DNA of 64,000 nt from Chloroflexota bacterium (lineage in GTDB: Bacteria > Chloroflexota > Anaerolineae > Anaerolineales > Villigracilaceae). The notes below the pieces were generated by a model, which was not told the origin of the DNA, did no database searches, and was given only the letters and a program-made list of their open reading frames with translations. The stretch is from the NCBI GenBank assembly GCA_016235445.1, contig JACRLB010000029.1, positions 1-64,000 on the forward strand, read 5' to 3'. Of the stretch, positions 50,967 to 58,356 are shown piece by piece; within the stretch, counting starts at the first letter, position 1; every line of letters starts with the position of its first letter. The position numbers and the translations under genes are program-made.

Positions 50967-51532
50967 TATCTCTTTGGCATTTCCAACGCTGGCAATTTGC
51001 GGACACGCGGCAAAGTTTTTTCCAGCCACACGATTTCGTTCTCGTAATAGTCTGTGCCGTAATCGAGTGTCAGTTGCCACAACTCGCGCAAACGCTTAAC
51101 GCCGATCTGTTCATGGTTCTCGTCAATGTGCGCCTGCGCAACCCCGCATTGTTTTAGATATTCCCGAATGGCTTCGATCCGTTTTTCAAACAGTCGAACA
51201 ATATCTTCATTCGTAATCCCATGCGCAAAGAAGATTTGGATCAGCCACGCCTCGCGCGTTATTTCCAATGGAAGGGGAGTGGACACCCAGCGGAGCAGTT
51301 CGCCTCTTCCTTCACCTGTAATCTGGTACTGTTTTCTGTTGGGTTTCCCTTCCTGTGGAATGACCTGTGATTCCACGAGACCCTCTTTTTCCAGATTTTC
51401 CAACGCCTTGTAAATGTGACTCTGCGTGGCCGACCAAAAGTGGGCAACCGATTGATCGAAGAATTTTTTCAAGTCATACCCAGACATGGGCTGGTATTCG
51501 AGAAAGCCGAGGATGGCGTGAGTGAGTGGCAT
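50966..51532 (-). CDS. PadR family transcriptional regulator
   Basis: The protein has 188 residues. The winged-helix part (1-85) has ILGFLEYQPMSGYDLKKFFDQSVAHFWSATQSHIYKALENLEKEGLVESQ and the wing KPNRKQYQITGEGRGEL. A C-terminal Vir_AphA-type helical dimerisation domain follows. PadR proteins repress membrane or drug-response genes and release on binding small phenolics or drugs. AAAGGAG precedes ATG. It follows the DUF2269 gene by 12 nt. An operator-like palindrome lies at the joint promoter. Confidence 0.9.
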   Translation of the reverse strand: MPLTHAILGFLEYQPMSGYDLKKFFDQSVAHFWSATQSHIYKALENLEKEGLVESQVIPQEGKPNRKQYQITGEGRGELLRWVSTPLPLEITREAWLIQIFFAHGITNEDIVRLFEKRIEAIREYLKQCGVAQAHIDENHEQIGVKRLRELWQLTLDYGTDYYENEIVWLEKTLPRVRKLPALEMPKR

Positions 51533-51544
51533 ATGAGACTCCTT

Positions 51545-52006
51545 TTATCCCCACAGAGCGGGCTTGGCGACCATCAGGTAAATGACGATCAGAACAAGAA
51601 TGTTGAGCGCAATACCGATGGCATTCGAGCGGAGTGAGATTTTCTTGTATTCAGGTGATGCAGGTCCAACAGATTCAGCAAGCGCAATTTGCTTCTTCAA
51701 AGTGGGCGAGTAAATTGCCAGGCCAACAACAGAGAGCACACCGTACAAAATAAGGGCGGTGAGAATCCACGGCATGGTCAACGGCCAACCCGCAATGGAC
51801 GCCAGCCACCAGCCAGTGGGGAAGAGCAAAACGTAGGCAGGGTTCGCGATCCAGTCATCCATGATTTTGACAGTGCGCAGGGTGAACGCAAGGGTTTCGG
51901 GATTCCTCTCGGCGCGGGTGAGCCATAAGGCGTAGGTGATATTTGCGCCAAAAGCAACGATTGCCGAAAGGATGTGTACATATTTAAGTATTGCGTATAG
52001 CGACAT
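51545..52006 (-). CDS. DUF2269 family membrane protein
   Basis: The protein has 153 residues and four helices. The family pattern ILKYVHILSAIVAFGANITYALWLTRAERNPE, then VKIMDDWIANPAYVLLFPTGWWLA, is clear, with a conserved His near the start. Function unknown. AAGGAAAGCC precedes ATG. Its transcript starts just past the operator at 52026-52045, and PadR is co-transcribed, so the pair should be autoregulated. Confidence 0.84.
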   Translation of the reverse strand: MSLYAILKYVHILSAIVAFGANITYALWLTRAERNPETLAFTLRTVKIMDDWIANPAYVLLFPTGWWLASIAGWPLTMPWILTALILYGVLSVVGLAIYSPTLKKQIALAESVGPASPEYKKISLRSNAIGIALNILVLIVIYLMVAKPALWG

Positions 52007-52025
52007 AAGGCTTTCCTTTCTGATT

Positions 52026-52070
52026 ATATATCTATTCAGATATATTACTAAATAGTATTATGTATGTCAA
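52026..52070 (-). promoter_or_regulatory. Promoter and PadR-type operator of the DUF2269/padR pair
   Basis: On the minus strand TTGACA (52065-52070), 17 nt, TAATAT (52042-52047). Right at the start site lies ATATATCT-ATTC-AGATATAT (52026-52045), an 8-bp perfect inverted repeat. AATACT-ATTT-AGTAAT in the spacer is a second near-palindrome. Confidence 0.72.
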
Positions 52071-52080
52071 GGGTTAAAAA

Positions 52081-52106
52081 CAAAACCCCCCGAAGTTTCG
52101 GGGGTT
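52081..52106 (-). terminator. Rho-independent terminator
   Basis: AACCCCCCGAAG and TTTCGGGGGTT form the stem. It lies between the padR promoter region and the stop of the SDR gene, but the minus-strand T tract shows that it could end transcription coming from the padR-unrelated direction on either side. Confidence 0.6.
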
Positions 52107-52129
52107 GGGTTTTACAGGTTAAAGCCCAC

Positions 52130-52993
52130 CTATTTCAAACGAGAAAGTTGCTCCACCGTTGACCAAAGCCTTTCACGGGTGACTGTGTTAAGAACCGCGG
52201 CAGGCCAAGCCGCCATTTTGCTGTTCACATCGAAATACTTCCCGCTCACGCCTTCCACCTCCGCCGATGAAGCAAGATACACCGACGAGCGCGAAGCCTT
52301 CGCCGCCGATTTGTCTCCATCGGCGCGAGTCATAAATTTGTACAACGGAAAGATAAAGCGCATGGCGCGGGGGAACATATCAGGCGTGACACTGCGCGTC
52401 ATGTTCGTGCTGGCTTGCCCAGGGTAGCACACGTTAATCGTCACGCCTTTTTCGCGCTGGGAAAATTCGTACATCACTGCCATCATCGCCAGTTTGGTTT
52501 GCGAGTAGGTGTTCAACCCATCGAAGGAATGCTCAGATTGTAAATTATCCATATCCAATTTGGCTGGCACATCGCCGCCCATCAAGTTAATGACTCTTGC
52601 AGACGAACTGGCTTTGAGCGAATCCATTAAAAGATGAGTCAACAAAAATGGCGCAACAACATTCACCGCAAAGTTGGATTCGATTCCATCCGCCGTCAAT
52701 TCTTTTTTGGATGATGTCAAGCCTGCGTTGTTGATCAGCACATCGAGACGGTCAAACTTAACTTTGAACTGCTCGGCTAAAGAACGGACATTTATCTGCG
52801 CTGATAGATCGCCGATGAGCAGGTCAATTTTGGGATTGCCGCTTTGCTGTTTAATTTCAGCAACCGCGGCTTCCCCGCTGAGTTTACTGCGCCCTGTGAT
52901 GACGACCTGCGCGCCCATCTTCGCCAGCGCGAGAGCGGTTTGCTTGCCGATGCCGCCCGTTGCGCCTGTGATCAACACGATTTTATTTTGCAT
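52130..52993 (-). CDS. Short-chain dehydrogenase (retinol-dehydrogenase-like SDR)
   Basis: The protein has 287 residues. Classical SDR features: LITGATGGIGKQTALALAKMGAQVVITGRS, DLSAQINVRSL, LINNAGLTSSKKEL, and the catalytic YSQTKLAMMAVMYEFS. The C-terminal extension near 210-270 is like RDH11-14 proteins, which act on lipophilic alcohols or aldehydes. There is no strong ribosome site; its start is 7 nt past the stop of the upstream channel gene, so translation may be coupled. Confidence 0.88.
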   Translation of the reverse strand: MQNKIVLITGATGGIGKQTALALAKMGAQVVITGRSKLSGEAAVAEIKQQSGNPKIDLLIGDLSAQINVRSLAEQFKVKFDRLDVLINNAGLTSSKKELTADGIESNFAVNVVAPFLLTHLLMDSLKASSSARVINLMGGDVPAKLDMDNLQSEHSFDGLNTYSQTKLAMMAVMYEFSQREKGVTINVCYPGQASTNMTRSVTPDMFPRAMRFIFPLYKFMTRADGDKSAAKASRSSVYLASSAEVEGVSGKYFDVNSKMAAWPAAVLNTVTRERLWSTVEQLSRLK

Positions 52994-52999
52994 CGGTTT

Positions 53000-53575
53000 C
53001 TACTCTGCCAGTTTTTTCTCTAATCGTTTGTCGGGGACAAGGTACATAATGGAAACAGCCACGTACATTGCAACCGCGATCCACGCGGAGACAAACGCAA
53101 GCGGAATTGCCACGGCGTAGATGAGCGAGGCGAACATTCCTTTTTTATCTTCACCGAGCACACGGGCGATTACTGAATCCGCGCCATGATGGGCGATAAG
53201 CGCCCGTACGAGAATGAAGAAGGACAACCCCGATAACAAAAGCACAACGCCGTAAACCGCCACAGGGATGGTGGAAAAATTATTTTCGCCCATCCAGCCG
53301 GTAACGAAAGGCACCATGGACAGCCAGAACAGCAAATTCAAATTTGCCCACAGTATCGCGCCGTTGACCTGCTTTACTGCCTGCAAAACGTGATGATGAT
53401 TATTCCAGTAAATGCCGATAAAAACAAAACTGAAAACATAACTTAGGAATTTGGGAATCAGCGGAATCAGCGCCGCGAGTTCGCCCTCTTCGGGGATTTT
53501 CAATTCCAGAATCATAATCGTGATGATGATGGCAATCACGCCATCGCTGAATGCTTCGAGTCGTCCTTTGTGCAT
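53000..53575 (-). CDS. TMEM175/DUF1211 family putative potassium channel
   Basis: The protein has 191 residues and about six helices. The defining RLEAFSDGVIAIIITIMILELKIP motif (FSDG) is right at the N-terminus. In bacterial and lysosomal TMEM175 proteins this helix lines the pore and gives potassium selectivity. GYPIYWNNHHHV-like sequence (GIYWNNHHHVL) is also conserved. GGAG precedes ATG 53575; longer in-frame readings use a PAL-H repeat. It probably carries potassium across the membrane. Confidence 0.85.
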   Translation of the reverse strand: MHKGRLEAFSDGVIAIIITIMILELKIPEEGELAALIPLIPKFLSYVFSFVFIGIYWNNHHHVLQAVKQVNGAILWANLNLLFWLSMVPFVTGWMGENNFSTIPVAVYGVVLLLSGLSFFILVRALIAHHGADSVIARVLGEDKKGMFASLIYAVAIPLAFVSAWIAVAMYVAVSIMYLVPDKRLEKKLAE

Positions 53576-53589
53576 GTGAGTCTCCAGGG

Positions 53590-53670
53590 GTACCGCACAC
53601 TTGCCCTGGCGGGCAGTGCCAGGTAGATTTATCTTGCGCGGCCTGTACCACAAAATAAATTTTGCGGTAC
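53590..53670. repeat. PAL-H palindromic repeat
   Basis: GTACCGCACACTTGCC at the left and GTACCACAAAATAAATTTTGCGGTAC at the right, with inner GCCAGG/CCTGGC arms. About 81 bp, upstream of the TMEM175 gene. Confidence 0.6.
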
Positions 53671-53705
53671 AGGAAAATGTTCGAGAAAACAGAATCAGGT
53701 TTCAG

Positions 53706-53999
53706 TTAAGAAAGAGGCGCGGCAGGCTGGGGGCGTTGAGTCCGCTTGAGGATGGTGGATGTGATCGCGAAGGGAATGCCGATTAAGAGCGTCATCCGCA
53801 CGGTGGCGATGGCGAGGGAGGTGAGGAACTCGATAATGGTGGCGGGCGCGGCGCCGACTTCGGACGGGGTGTTGGCGGCGGTTTCGCGCACGCCTGCCGC
53901 CCAGCCTGTTTGTGCGAGGAATTGCATCGCGAAGATGAGCGCGGCGGCGATGAGGATGTAGACGATGGCGGGGAGGATGTATTCTTTGAATGTGTTCAT
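53706..53999 (-). CDS. Small membrane protein, unknown function
   Basis: The protein has about 97 residues from ATG 53999. Two helices (about 8-28 and 60-82) flank a polar loop GVRETAANTPSEVGAAP. The last 15 residues are Arg/Pro-rich and cytoplasmic. No family is recognised. The ribosome site is weak (GTGAGC). It may be co-transcribed with the DUF4405 gene upstream, although a PAL-H element separates them. Confidence 0.5.
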   Translation of the reverse strand: MNTFKEYILPAIVYILIAAALIFAMQFLAQTGWAAGVRETAANTPSEVGAAPATIIEFLTSLAIATVRMTLLIGIPFAITSTILKRTQRPQPAAPLS

Positions 54000-54014
54000 G
54001 GTTTGCTCACTTTT

Positions 54015-54061
54015 GTACCGCAAGATTTATCTTGCGAAACGCAACATGAATGTTGCGGTAC
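54015..54061. repeat. PAL-H palindromic repeat touching the DUF4405 stop
   Basis: GTACCGCAAGATTTATCTTGCG then AAACGCAACATGAATGTTGCGGTAC in two hairpins. Its last base is part of the TAG stop of the minus-strand gene. Confidence 0.72.
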
Positions 54062-54525
54062 TATAAAACGTAACGGCGGAAGTTGGCGACGATCCATTTC
54101 CAGTGCAGGGTGAGGTGGACGCCGAACATGAGCATGAGCAGGTTTGCCATGCCCGTGTGGATGGAACGCCAGAAGGGGTCAATCTCGATGTGGATGCCGA
54201 GCGCGGGCAGGGCGGCTTCGGAGACGACGGTTCCCGAAAAGATGACGAGAGTCATCATGATGAAGAGAAGCATATCCCAGATTTGGTTGAAGCGTGTTTC
54301 GCCTGGAAGTTTTTTGAAGAGGCGCGAGAAGACGTTGACAATCCATTTCCAGTTGAGGACGAGGTGAACGAGAAAGGGCGCGACGAAAACGAAGCTGACC
54401 CATTCGTGACCCGCGAGACCTGTGAGTTGCGGGATGTTGACGGTGATGAAGAGGGCAAGCACGGCGAGGTCGAGAAAGAGTTTGAATTGGGTAAGGCTGA
54501 ATGATTTTTTGACGGGGGCTTGCAT
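54061..54525 (-). CDS. DUF4405 membrane protein, possible heme protein
   Basis: The protein has 154 residues and four helices. Paired histidines in GHEWVSFVFVAPFLVHLVLNWKW, SIHTGMANLLMLMFGVHLTLHWKW recall the cytochrome b561-like DUF4405 pattern, in which His pairs bind heme. ATG 54525 is likely; an in-frame start at 54567 adds 14 residues from a PAL-G repeat. It could carry electrons in the membrane, which is inference. The next upstream gene is a similar-sized membrane protein. Confidence 0.72.
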   Translation of the reverse strand: MQAPVKKSFSLTQFKLFLDLAVLALFITVNIPQLTGLAGHEWVSFVFVAPFLVHLVLNWKWIVNVFSRLFKKLPGETRFNQIWDMLLFIMMTLVIFSGTVVSEAALPALGIHIEIDPFWRSIHTGMANLLMLMFGVHLTLHWKWIVANFRRYVL

Positions 54526-54548
54526 AAATAATCCACTTTCTGAATATT

Positions 54549-54635
54549 TTAACCACGAAGGAGACAAAGGGTCGCAAAGGAAAAGAAAAAATATCTTTAT
54601 CTCCTTTGTGTTCCATTGTGACCCTTCGTGGTTAA
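54549..54635. mobile_element. PAL-G element
   Basis: Ends TTAACCACGAAGG and CCTTCGTGGTTAA are perfect 13-bp inverted repeats. Inside, GACAAAGGGTCGCAAAGGA faces TCCTTTGTG and CATTGTGACCC. 87 bp, non-coding, between two minus-strand genes. Confidence 0.78.
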
Positions 54636-54639
54636 TTTT

Positions 54640-55044
54640 TTATATTTTCGCCAACTCGTTTGCCATTTTGTTGAGTTTGAAATAGGCGCTGATTTCAGGG
54701 ATGACAAAGACGATGAGGAACACGAAGAATGTGCCAATCGCCGCGCCGCCCGGGTCGCCAGTGAGCGGGACGATGAACATATCCTGTAATTCGCGCAGAC
54801 TGTGCATGAGGAAGGCGAAAGAATAAAAGCGCGGATCCTGGCGGACAAGCGCGATGATCGAGATGACCATCATCACGGCGTTGCGACCCGCAAGCACATA
54901 GATCGTTTTTGCTGTGACTTCGTCCACGGTAAAGCCAGGGTAGAGCAGGCTGGGGTTGAAGTAGCAGGCGTAGGTTTGGAAGGTCAGAATGGCGAGGATG
55001 AGGACTTGCAGGATGTTGATCCAGACGGGAATTTTTGTTTTCAT
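54640..55044 (-). CDS. Membrane protein, unknown function
   Basis: The protein has 134 residues and four helices (about 8-26, 46-66, 73-90, 97-118). Short polar loops include NPSLLYPGFTVDEVTAKTIYVLAGRN and LMHSLRELQDMFIVPLTG. AGGAGC precedes ATG. The SDR gene upstream ends 3 nt before it. The YxxK/R-like tail KLNKMANEL is cytoplasmic. No family recognised. Confidence 0.62.
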   Translation of the reverse strand: MKTKIPVWINILQVLILAILTFQTYACYFNPSLLYPGFTVDEVTAKTIYVLAGRNAVMMVISIIALVRQDPRFYSFAFLMHSLRELQDMFIVPLTGDPGGAAIGTFFVFLIVFVIPEISAYFKLNKMANELAKI

Positions 55045-55047
55045 GGT

Positions 55048-55857
55048 TTATGCTCCTGTAATTTCTTTGCAAACAGAGATCAGTCGTTCAGTTTCCTGTA
55101 GATCTAAATTCAATAGTGTGGATTCGAGTTTGCCAATCGTTCCCCAGTAGGTTGCAGTTTCCCAGGCATCGTTGACGCATAGCGCAACAGGAATCACCGC
55201 CGATTCGGGAATGGTATTTTGCTTGCGTGAACCGAGCATATTGTCGCGCACCTGGGCGGGCAGTTCGCGCCAGATGCCCGTATCGGCAAGCCCTGCATTA
55301 ACCACTGCCGCGAGGACGTTCTTTTCCGTGTTTTTCAGATGAACGGCGTAATGATGGTTTCCATATTGAATTGCTGCGCGCGCTTTTCCAAAATCAAATG
55401 GCACGAACTTGGGGAAGTATTCAAAATCAATTTTGGTGTCGAGGTCAATGTGCGATGAAAGCATGATCACGCGCGGCGAATCGGATTTTCGCAACAACGG
55501 CAGTAGCAACTGGGTCAGATGATAGCGGCTGAGATAATTGACCGCAAAGAACGGATGCAGTCCATCAGCTGTCCGCACATCGTCGAAGAGCAGAACGCCA
55601 GTGGTGTGCAAGATGACATCGAAACGGTCATGTGAAGCGAGAAGCGCCTGCGCGGCGGCTCGGACTCCGCTGTGAGTGGAGAGGTCGGCGGCGAGGAACT
55701 CTGCCTTCCCAGGCTGACTCTGCAATTCTGCCAGCGCGGCTTGCCCTTTCTTTGCGTCACGCCCTAAAAGGACAACATGATGACCGAGCGCGGTCAGTTG
55801 CCGCGCCGCTTCAAGCCCGATGCCGCTGTTTCCGCCAGCGACAAGAATTTTCTTCAT
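55048..55857 (-). CDS. Short-chain dehydrogenase/reductase
   Basis: The protein has 269 residues. VAGGNSGIGLEAARQLTALGHHVVLLGRD is the cofactor site, then a FLAADLSTHSGVR stretch and HTTGVLLFDDVRTADG. The usual YxxxK reads YGNHHYAVHLKN (Tyr present, Lys shifted), so activity is uncertain. It is like oxidoreductases of the retinol-dehydrogenase type. AAAAGGA precedes ATG. It is co-oriented with short membrane proteins on both sides. Confidence 0.75.
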   Translation of the reverse strand: MKKILVAGGNSGIGLEAARQLTALGHHVVLLGRDAKKGQAALAELQSQPGKAEFLAADLSTHSGVRAAAQALLASHDRFDVILHTTGVLLFDDVRTADGLHPFFAVNYLSRYHLTQLLLPLLRKSDSPRVIMLSSHIDLDTKIDFEYFPKFVPFDFGKARAAIQYGNHHYAVHLKNTEKNVLAAVVNAGLADTGIWRELPAQVRDNMLGSRKQNTIPESAVIPVALCVNDAWETATYWGTIGKLESTLLNLDLQETERLISVCKEITGA

Positions 55858-55860
55858 GGC

Positions 55861-56268
55861 TTATCCTTTTTCTGTGATTTGAATAATATTGAAAAGTTTG
55901 ACGATGGATGCCGCGCCCAGAATGATGACGACTGACTGAAAGGCAACCAGCCCGATTCCCAAACCGAGGATGAGTGCATTCGTCAAGTCAAGAAGCGCAA
56001 CGAAGGTGCGGACGATTAACATCAGCGCCATGGACTTGGGGCGGTTGCTGAAAATGGCAAGGAACAAGCCGAGGCTTAATCCCAAGACCGTTGCGCCCAC
56101 GGTGTAGAAGGCAAGCCGCATGGCGGGGTCCGTCATATCTGCGGCAGGCGCAATCTGAGTCGGGTTGAAGTAACTGGAGAAGGCGAACATCAAGCCGAAG
56201 AGGGCGACAAATCCGCCAAAGAGTTTGATGGGAAGGGGAATGGAACTTTCAAGTTTTGTAATTTTCAT
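55861..56268 (-). CDS. Membrane protein, unknown function
   Basis: The protein has 135 residues and four helices (about 14-31, 48-66, 76-98, 104-126). It opens with MKITKLESSIPLPIKLFGGFVALFGLMFAFSSYFNP and has no catalytic motif. AAAGGAAATGCT precedes ATG. The next gene starts 4 nt past its stop, so it heads a transcription unit with the SDR. No family recognised. Confidence 0.6.
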   Translation of the reverse strand: MKITKLESSIPLPIKLFGGFVALFGLMFAFSSYFNPTQIAPAADMTDPAMRLAFYTVGATVLGLSLGLFLAIFSNRPKSMALMLIVRTFVALLDLTNALILGLGIGLVAFQSVVIILGAASIVKLFNIIQITEKG

Positions 56269-56461
56269 AGCATTTCCTTTTTAAACAAATTTCTCCATTA
56301 TGTAATTGCTCCATCCATGGAGAATTTTTTTGCACTGAAGGCGGGAGAGACCAGTCAAAGACTTTGGCAGGTTCAACTTTGAAAGAAACATAAATTCAAT
56401 TTAACTGCATTCAGATGCGAAACCATCATCACCCTTCCCGCGCACAGAGACGACCTTTCAG

Positions 56462-56785
56462 CGGAAGCGGCGACGCAGTTGCTCGCCGAGAATGGAACAC
56501 AACACCGCAATCGCGATGAGTCCAGGCACATACCAGCCTGGTCTATCGGGGTGCATGGCAACCGCGCTTGGCGGTCACATAGCCAGCAATCACTGCCACG
56601 GGGAAGCGATAGGCGAGCGCAAATATATAAAGATTGGCAGACATGCTCCCGCCAGGCGCTGGAAAGATGCCTATTGCGCTTAGTGTAGAGTCAATTGCCA
56701 CCGTAGTGATGAGATTGGTCAGAACACCCGCCAGCACAGCGAGAATACTGCGCCACCAACTTGCAGGCTTGGTCGTATCGTTCAT
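56462..56785 (-). pseudogene. Frameshifted remnant of a four-helix membrane protein
   Basis: The intact frame from ATG 56785 (GGAGG upstream) gives WWRSILAVLAGVLTNLITTVAID and LYIFALAYRFPVAVIAGYVTAKRG, then stops after 80 residues. In another frame directly after that point the minus strand continues as WYVPGLIAIAVLCSILGEQLRRRFR, a helix with a basic end. From memory, the family is about 130-150 residues with a GGYxTAR-x-AP-x-RPM motif here, so the middle has been lost and the frame shifted. The short ORF may still be translated. Confidence 0.5.
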
Positions 56786-56806
56786 GGTTATGCCTCCATC
56801 TAAAAA

Positions 56807-57238
56807 TTAATTCAAATAATGATCGCGCATGGACTTTGTAGTCAGCGCCCACAGCGCGGCGACTTCCAACAGGCTCATCACCACCAATTGAGTGACGATA
56901 GCCGAAGGCGCGCCACTCATCATGGCTGGGCTTGGACCTTTGCTGGTCAGGACCACACTGATCGCGTCCAGATGGTCGCTGATCGAAAGGGCGTAGAACA
57001 CGATGGCAGAAACCCACGGAAGAAGACCTTTCCCTTTCCAAATACCGATGGCGATAAACAATGCAGTCACGCCGATGAACACATCCATCATGGCGGGGAA
57101 GAGCCAGGCTTCGGCGTTTTTGCCCGCCAGAACATCCCCGATAATGGCGTATGCCATGATGCGAATAATCTGGAACAGAGCGAGAAGCCCTACGAGAATG
57201 ATAGCGACTTTCGGGGATTTTTTAGTTTCTGTGGTCAT
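56807..57238 (-). CDS. Membrane protein, unknown function
   Basis: The protein has 143 residues and four helices (about 11-30, 45-65, 74-93, 115-133). It contains IGIWKGKGLLPWVSAIVFYALSISDHLDAISVVLTSKGPSP, a polar loop between helices three and four. AAAGGAG precedes ATG. It is one of several short, four-helix proteins in this region. No family recognised. Confidence 0.6.
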   Translation of the reverse strand: MTTETKKSPKVAIILVGLLALFQIIRIMAYAIIGDVLAGKNAEAWLFPAMMDVFIGVTALFIAIGIWKGKGLLPWVSAIVFYALSISDHLDAISVVLTSKGPSPAMMSGAPSAIVTQLVVMSLLEVAALWALTTKSMRDHYLN

Positions 57239-57258
57239 GGTTTACTCCTTTGGTAAAA

Positions 57259-57296
57259 TCAGGTGACAGTCACTTTAAAAGTGACTGTCACCTGAA
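57259..57296. repeat. GGTGACAGTCAC hairpin
   Basis: TCAGGTGACAGTCACTT pairs with AAGTGACTGTCACCTGA. It lies between two minus-strand genes. It is related to the short palindrome at 15096-15110. Confidence 0.7.
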
Positions 57297-57305
57297 TGTG
57301 AAGAT

Positions 57306-57716
57306 TTACCCTTGCAACTGCTTGATGGCAGTTGCCCAGTCTTCGAGGTGATGAACTGCCACCACCTGTCCATTTTCGACAGTATGAATATCAATCGTCA
57401 TGGTCTGGAATGATTTCGTTCCGTCCGCCTGCACGCCCATGAAATTTCCGTTCGGCGTGCCAGAAGCCAGACTGCGGACGACCACCTGATTGCCTTCTTG
57501 AATCATGTCCTGGATTTCCCATTTCAGGTCGGGGACGAGCTTCCAAAAAAAGCCGATCTGACCGATCAGTTGTTCCTTCGTTTTGACATCGGTCGAGCCT
57601 TTCGACTGGAAGTTGTCAGCCAAAATCTGACTCATTTTCTCCCCGACATTTGTCTCGGCATTGACCGTGAGGCATTGAGTGTAGAAGGGGGCAACGATTT
57701 CTTTCAGGTTTTCCAT
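57306..57716 (-). CDS. SnoaL-like polyketide cyclase/ester cyclase family protein
   Basis: The protein has 136 residues, an alpha+beta-barrel of the NTF2/SnoaL type. QILADNFQSKGSTDVKTKEQLIGQIGFFWKLVPDLKWEIQDMIQEGNQVVVRSLASGTPNGNFMG then VHHLEDWATAIKQL shows the usual order, with conserved Trp/Asp/His. Most relatives are uncharacterised enzymes or binding proteins. GGAGAG precedes ATG 57716. It is divergent from a MarR gene and its promoter overlaps two MarR-type sites. Confidence 0.82.
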   Translation of the reverse strand: MENLKEIVAPFYTQCLTVNAETNVGEKMSQILADNFQSKGSTDVKTKEQLIGQIGFFWKLVPDLKWEIQDMIQEGNQVVVRSLASGTPNGNFMGVQADGTKSFQTMTIDIHTVENGQVVAVHHLEDWATAIKQLQG

Positions 57717-57744
57717 TTTATCTCTCCTTGAGTTTATGGTAGAA

Positions 57745-57800
57745 TGTGCGTGAGCAATCACGTAATTCTGATTATATGTGCGTGAGCACGCATTTGTCAA
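57745..57800. promoter_or_regulatory. Divergent control region with two MarR-type operators
   Basis: On the minus strand TTGACA (57795-57800), 18 nt, TATAAT (57771-57776) drives the SnoaL-like gene. TGCGTGAGCACGCA (57779-57792), a perfect palindrome, fills the spacer. A second half-matching copy TGTGCGTGAGCAATCACG is at 57745-57762, 32 bp away, just past the start site. Confidence 0.78.
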
Positions 57801-57820
57801 GAGGCAAATAAGGAGATTTT

Positions 57821-58273
57821 ATGGGCTTTTCACAACTTGAGCAGGATGCCTGGGGCGGTTTTCTGGGCGCGTATGCCAAAATCAACCGCATGATCGAAGA
57901 GGATTTGCAGGCGCATTCTCACATCACCCACGTGGAGTTTGAGATTTTGCTTCGGCTCTCGTGGGAGGAGAATCACCGCCTGCGGATTCAAGACCTGGCG
58001 GCGCAGAGCATTCTCACCCGCAGTGGAGTCAGCCGTGTGGTGGAGCGGCTCGAAAAAGCGGGCTTGGTCAAACGCGAGGGAGCCAGCGAAGATCGGCGCG
58101 GCGCGTATGCCGTGCTGACTGACGAAGGCGCTGTCAGATTCCAAAAGGCATCGCAAGCTCACATTGAATTTGTGAGGAAGAATTTTCTCAGCTTGTTTAA
58201 TGATGAAGAGCTGAATCAAATGTCGGGTTATTGGAAGCGGTTGGAAGAGCAGAATCCGAAAAATGAAGCGTAA
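57821..58273 (+). CDS. MarR family transcriptional regulator
   Basis: The protein has 150 residues. The winged helix has EFEILLRLSWEENHRLRIQDLAAQSILTRSGVSRVVERLEKAGLVKREGASEDRRGAYAVLTDEG, typical MarR helix-turn-helix and wing with D-x-R. MarR proteins bind small phenolics or sense oxidants and repress a divergent gene. AAGGAG precedes ATG. The palindromic sites in the divergent promoter should be its operators. Confidence 0.93.
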   Translation: MGFSQLEQDAWGGFLGAYAKINRMIEEDLQAHSHITHVEFEILLRLSWEENHRLRIQDLAAQSILTRSGVSRVVERLEKAGLVKREGASEDRRGAYAVLTDEGAVRFQKASQAHIEFVRKNFLSLFNDEELNQMSGYWKRLEEQNPKNEA

Positions 58274-58286
58274 TCCAGTCTAAAAA

Positions 58287-58331
58287 AACACCCAGTCCCT
58301 TGTTGTAAAAAACAAGGGACTGGGTGTTTTT
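58287..58331. terminator. Bidirectional rho-independent terminator
   Basis: AAACACCCAGTCCCTTGTT pairs with AACAAGGGACTGGGTGTTT, with A and T tracts on the two sides, between convergent genes. Confidence 0.88.
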
Positions 58332-58356
58332 CGAGAAAATCGAAATCGGATGGCGG

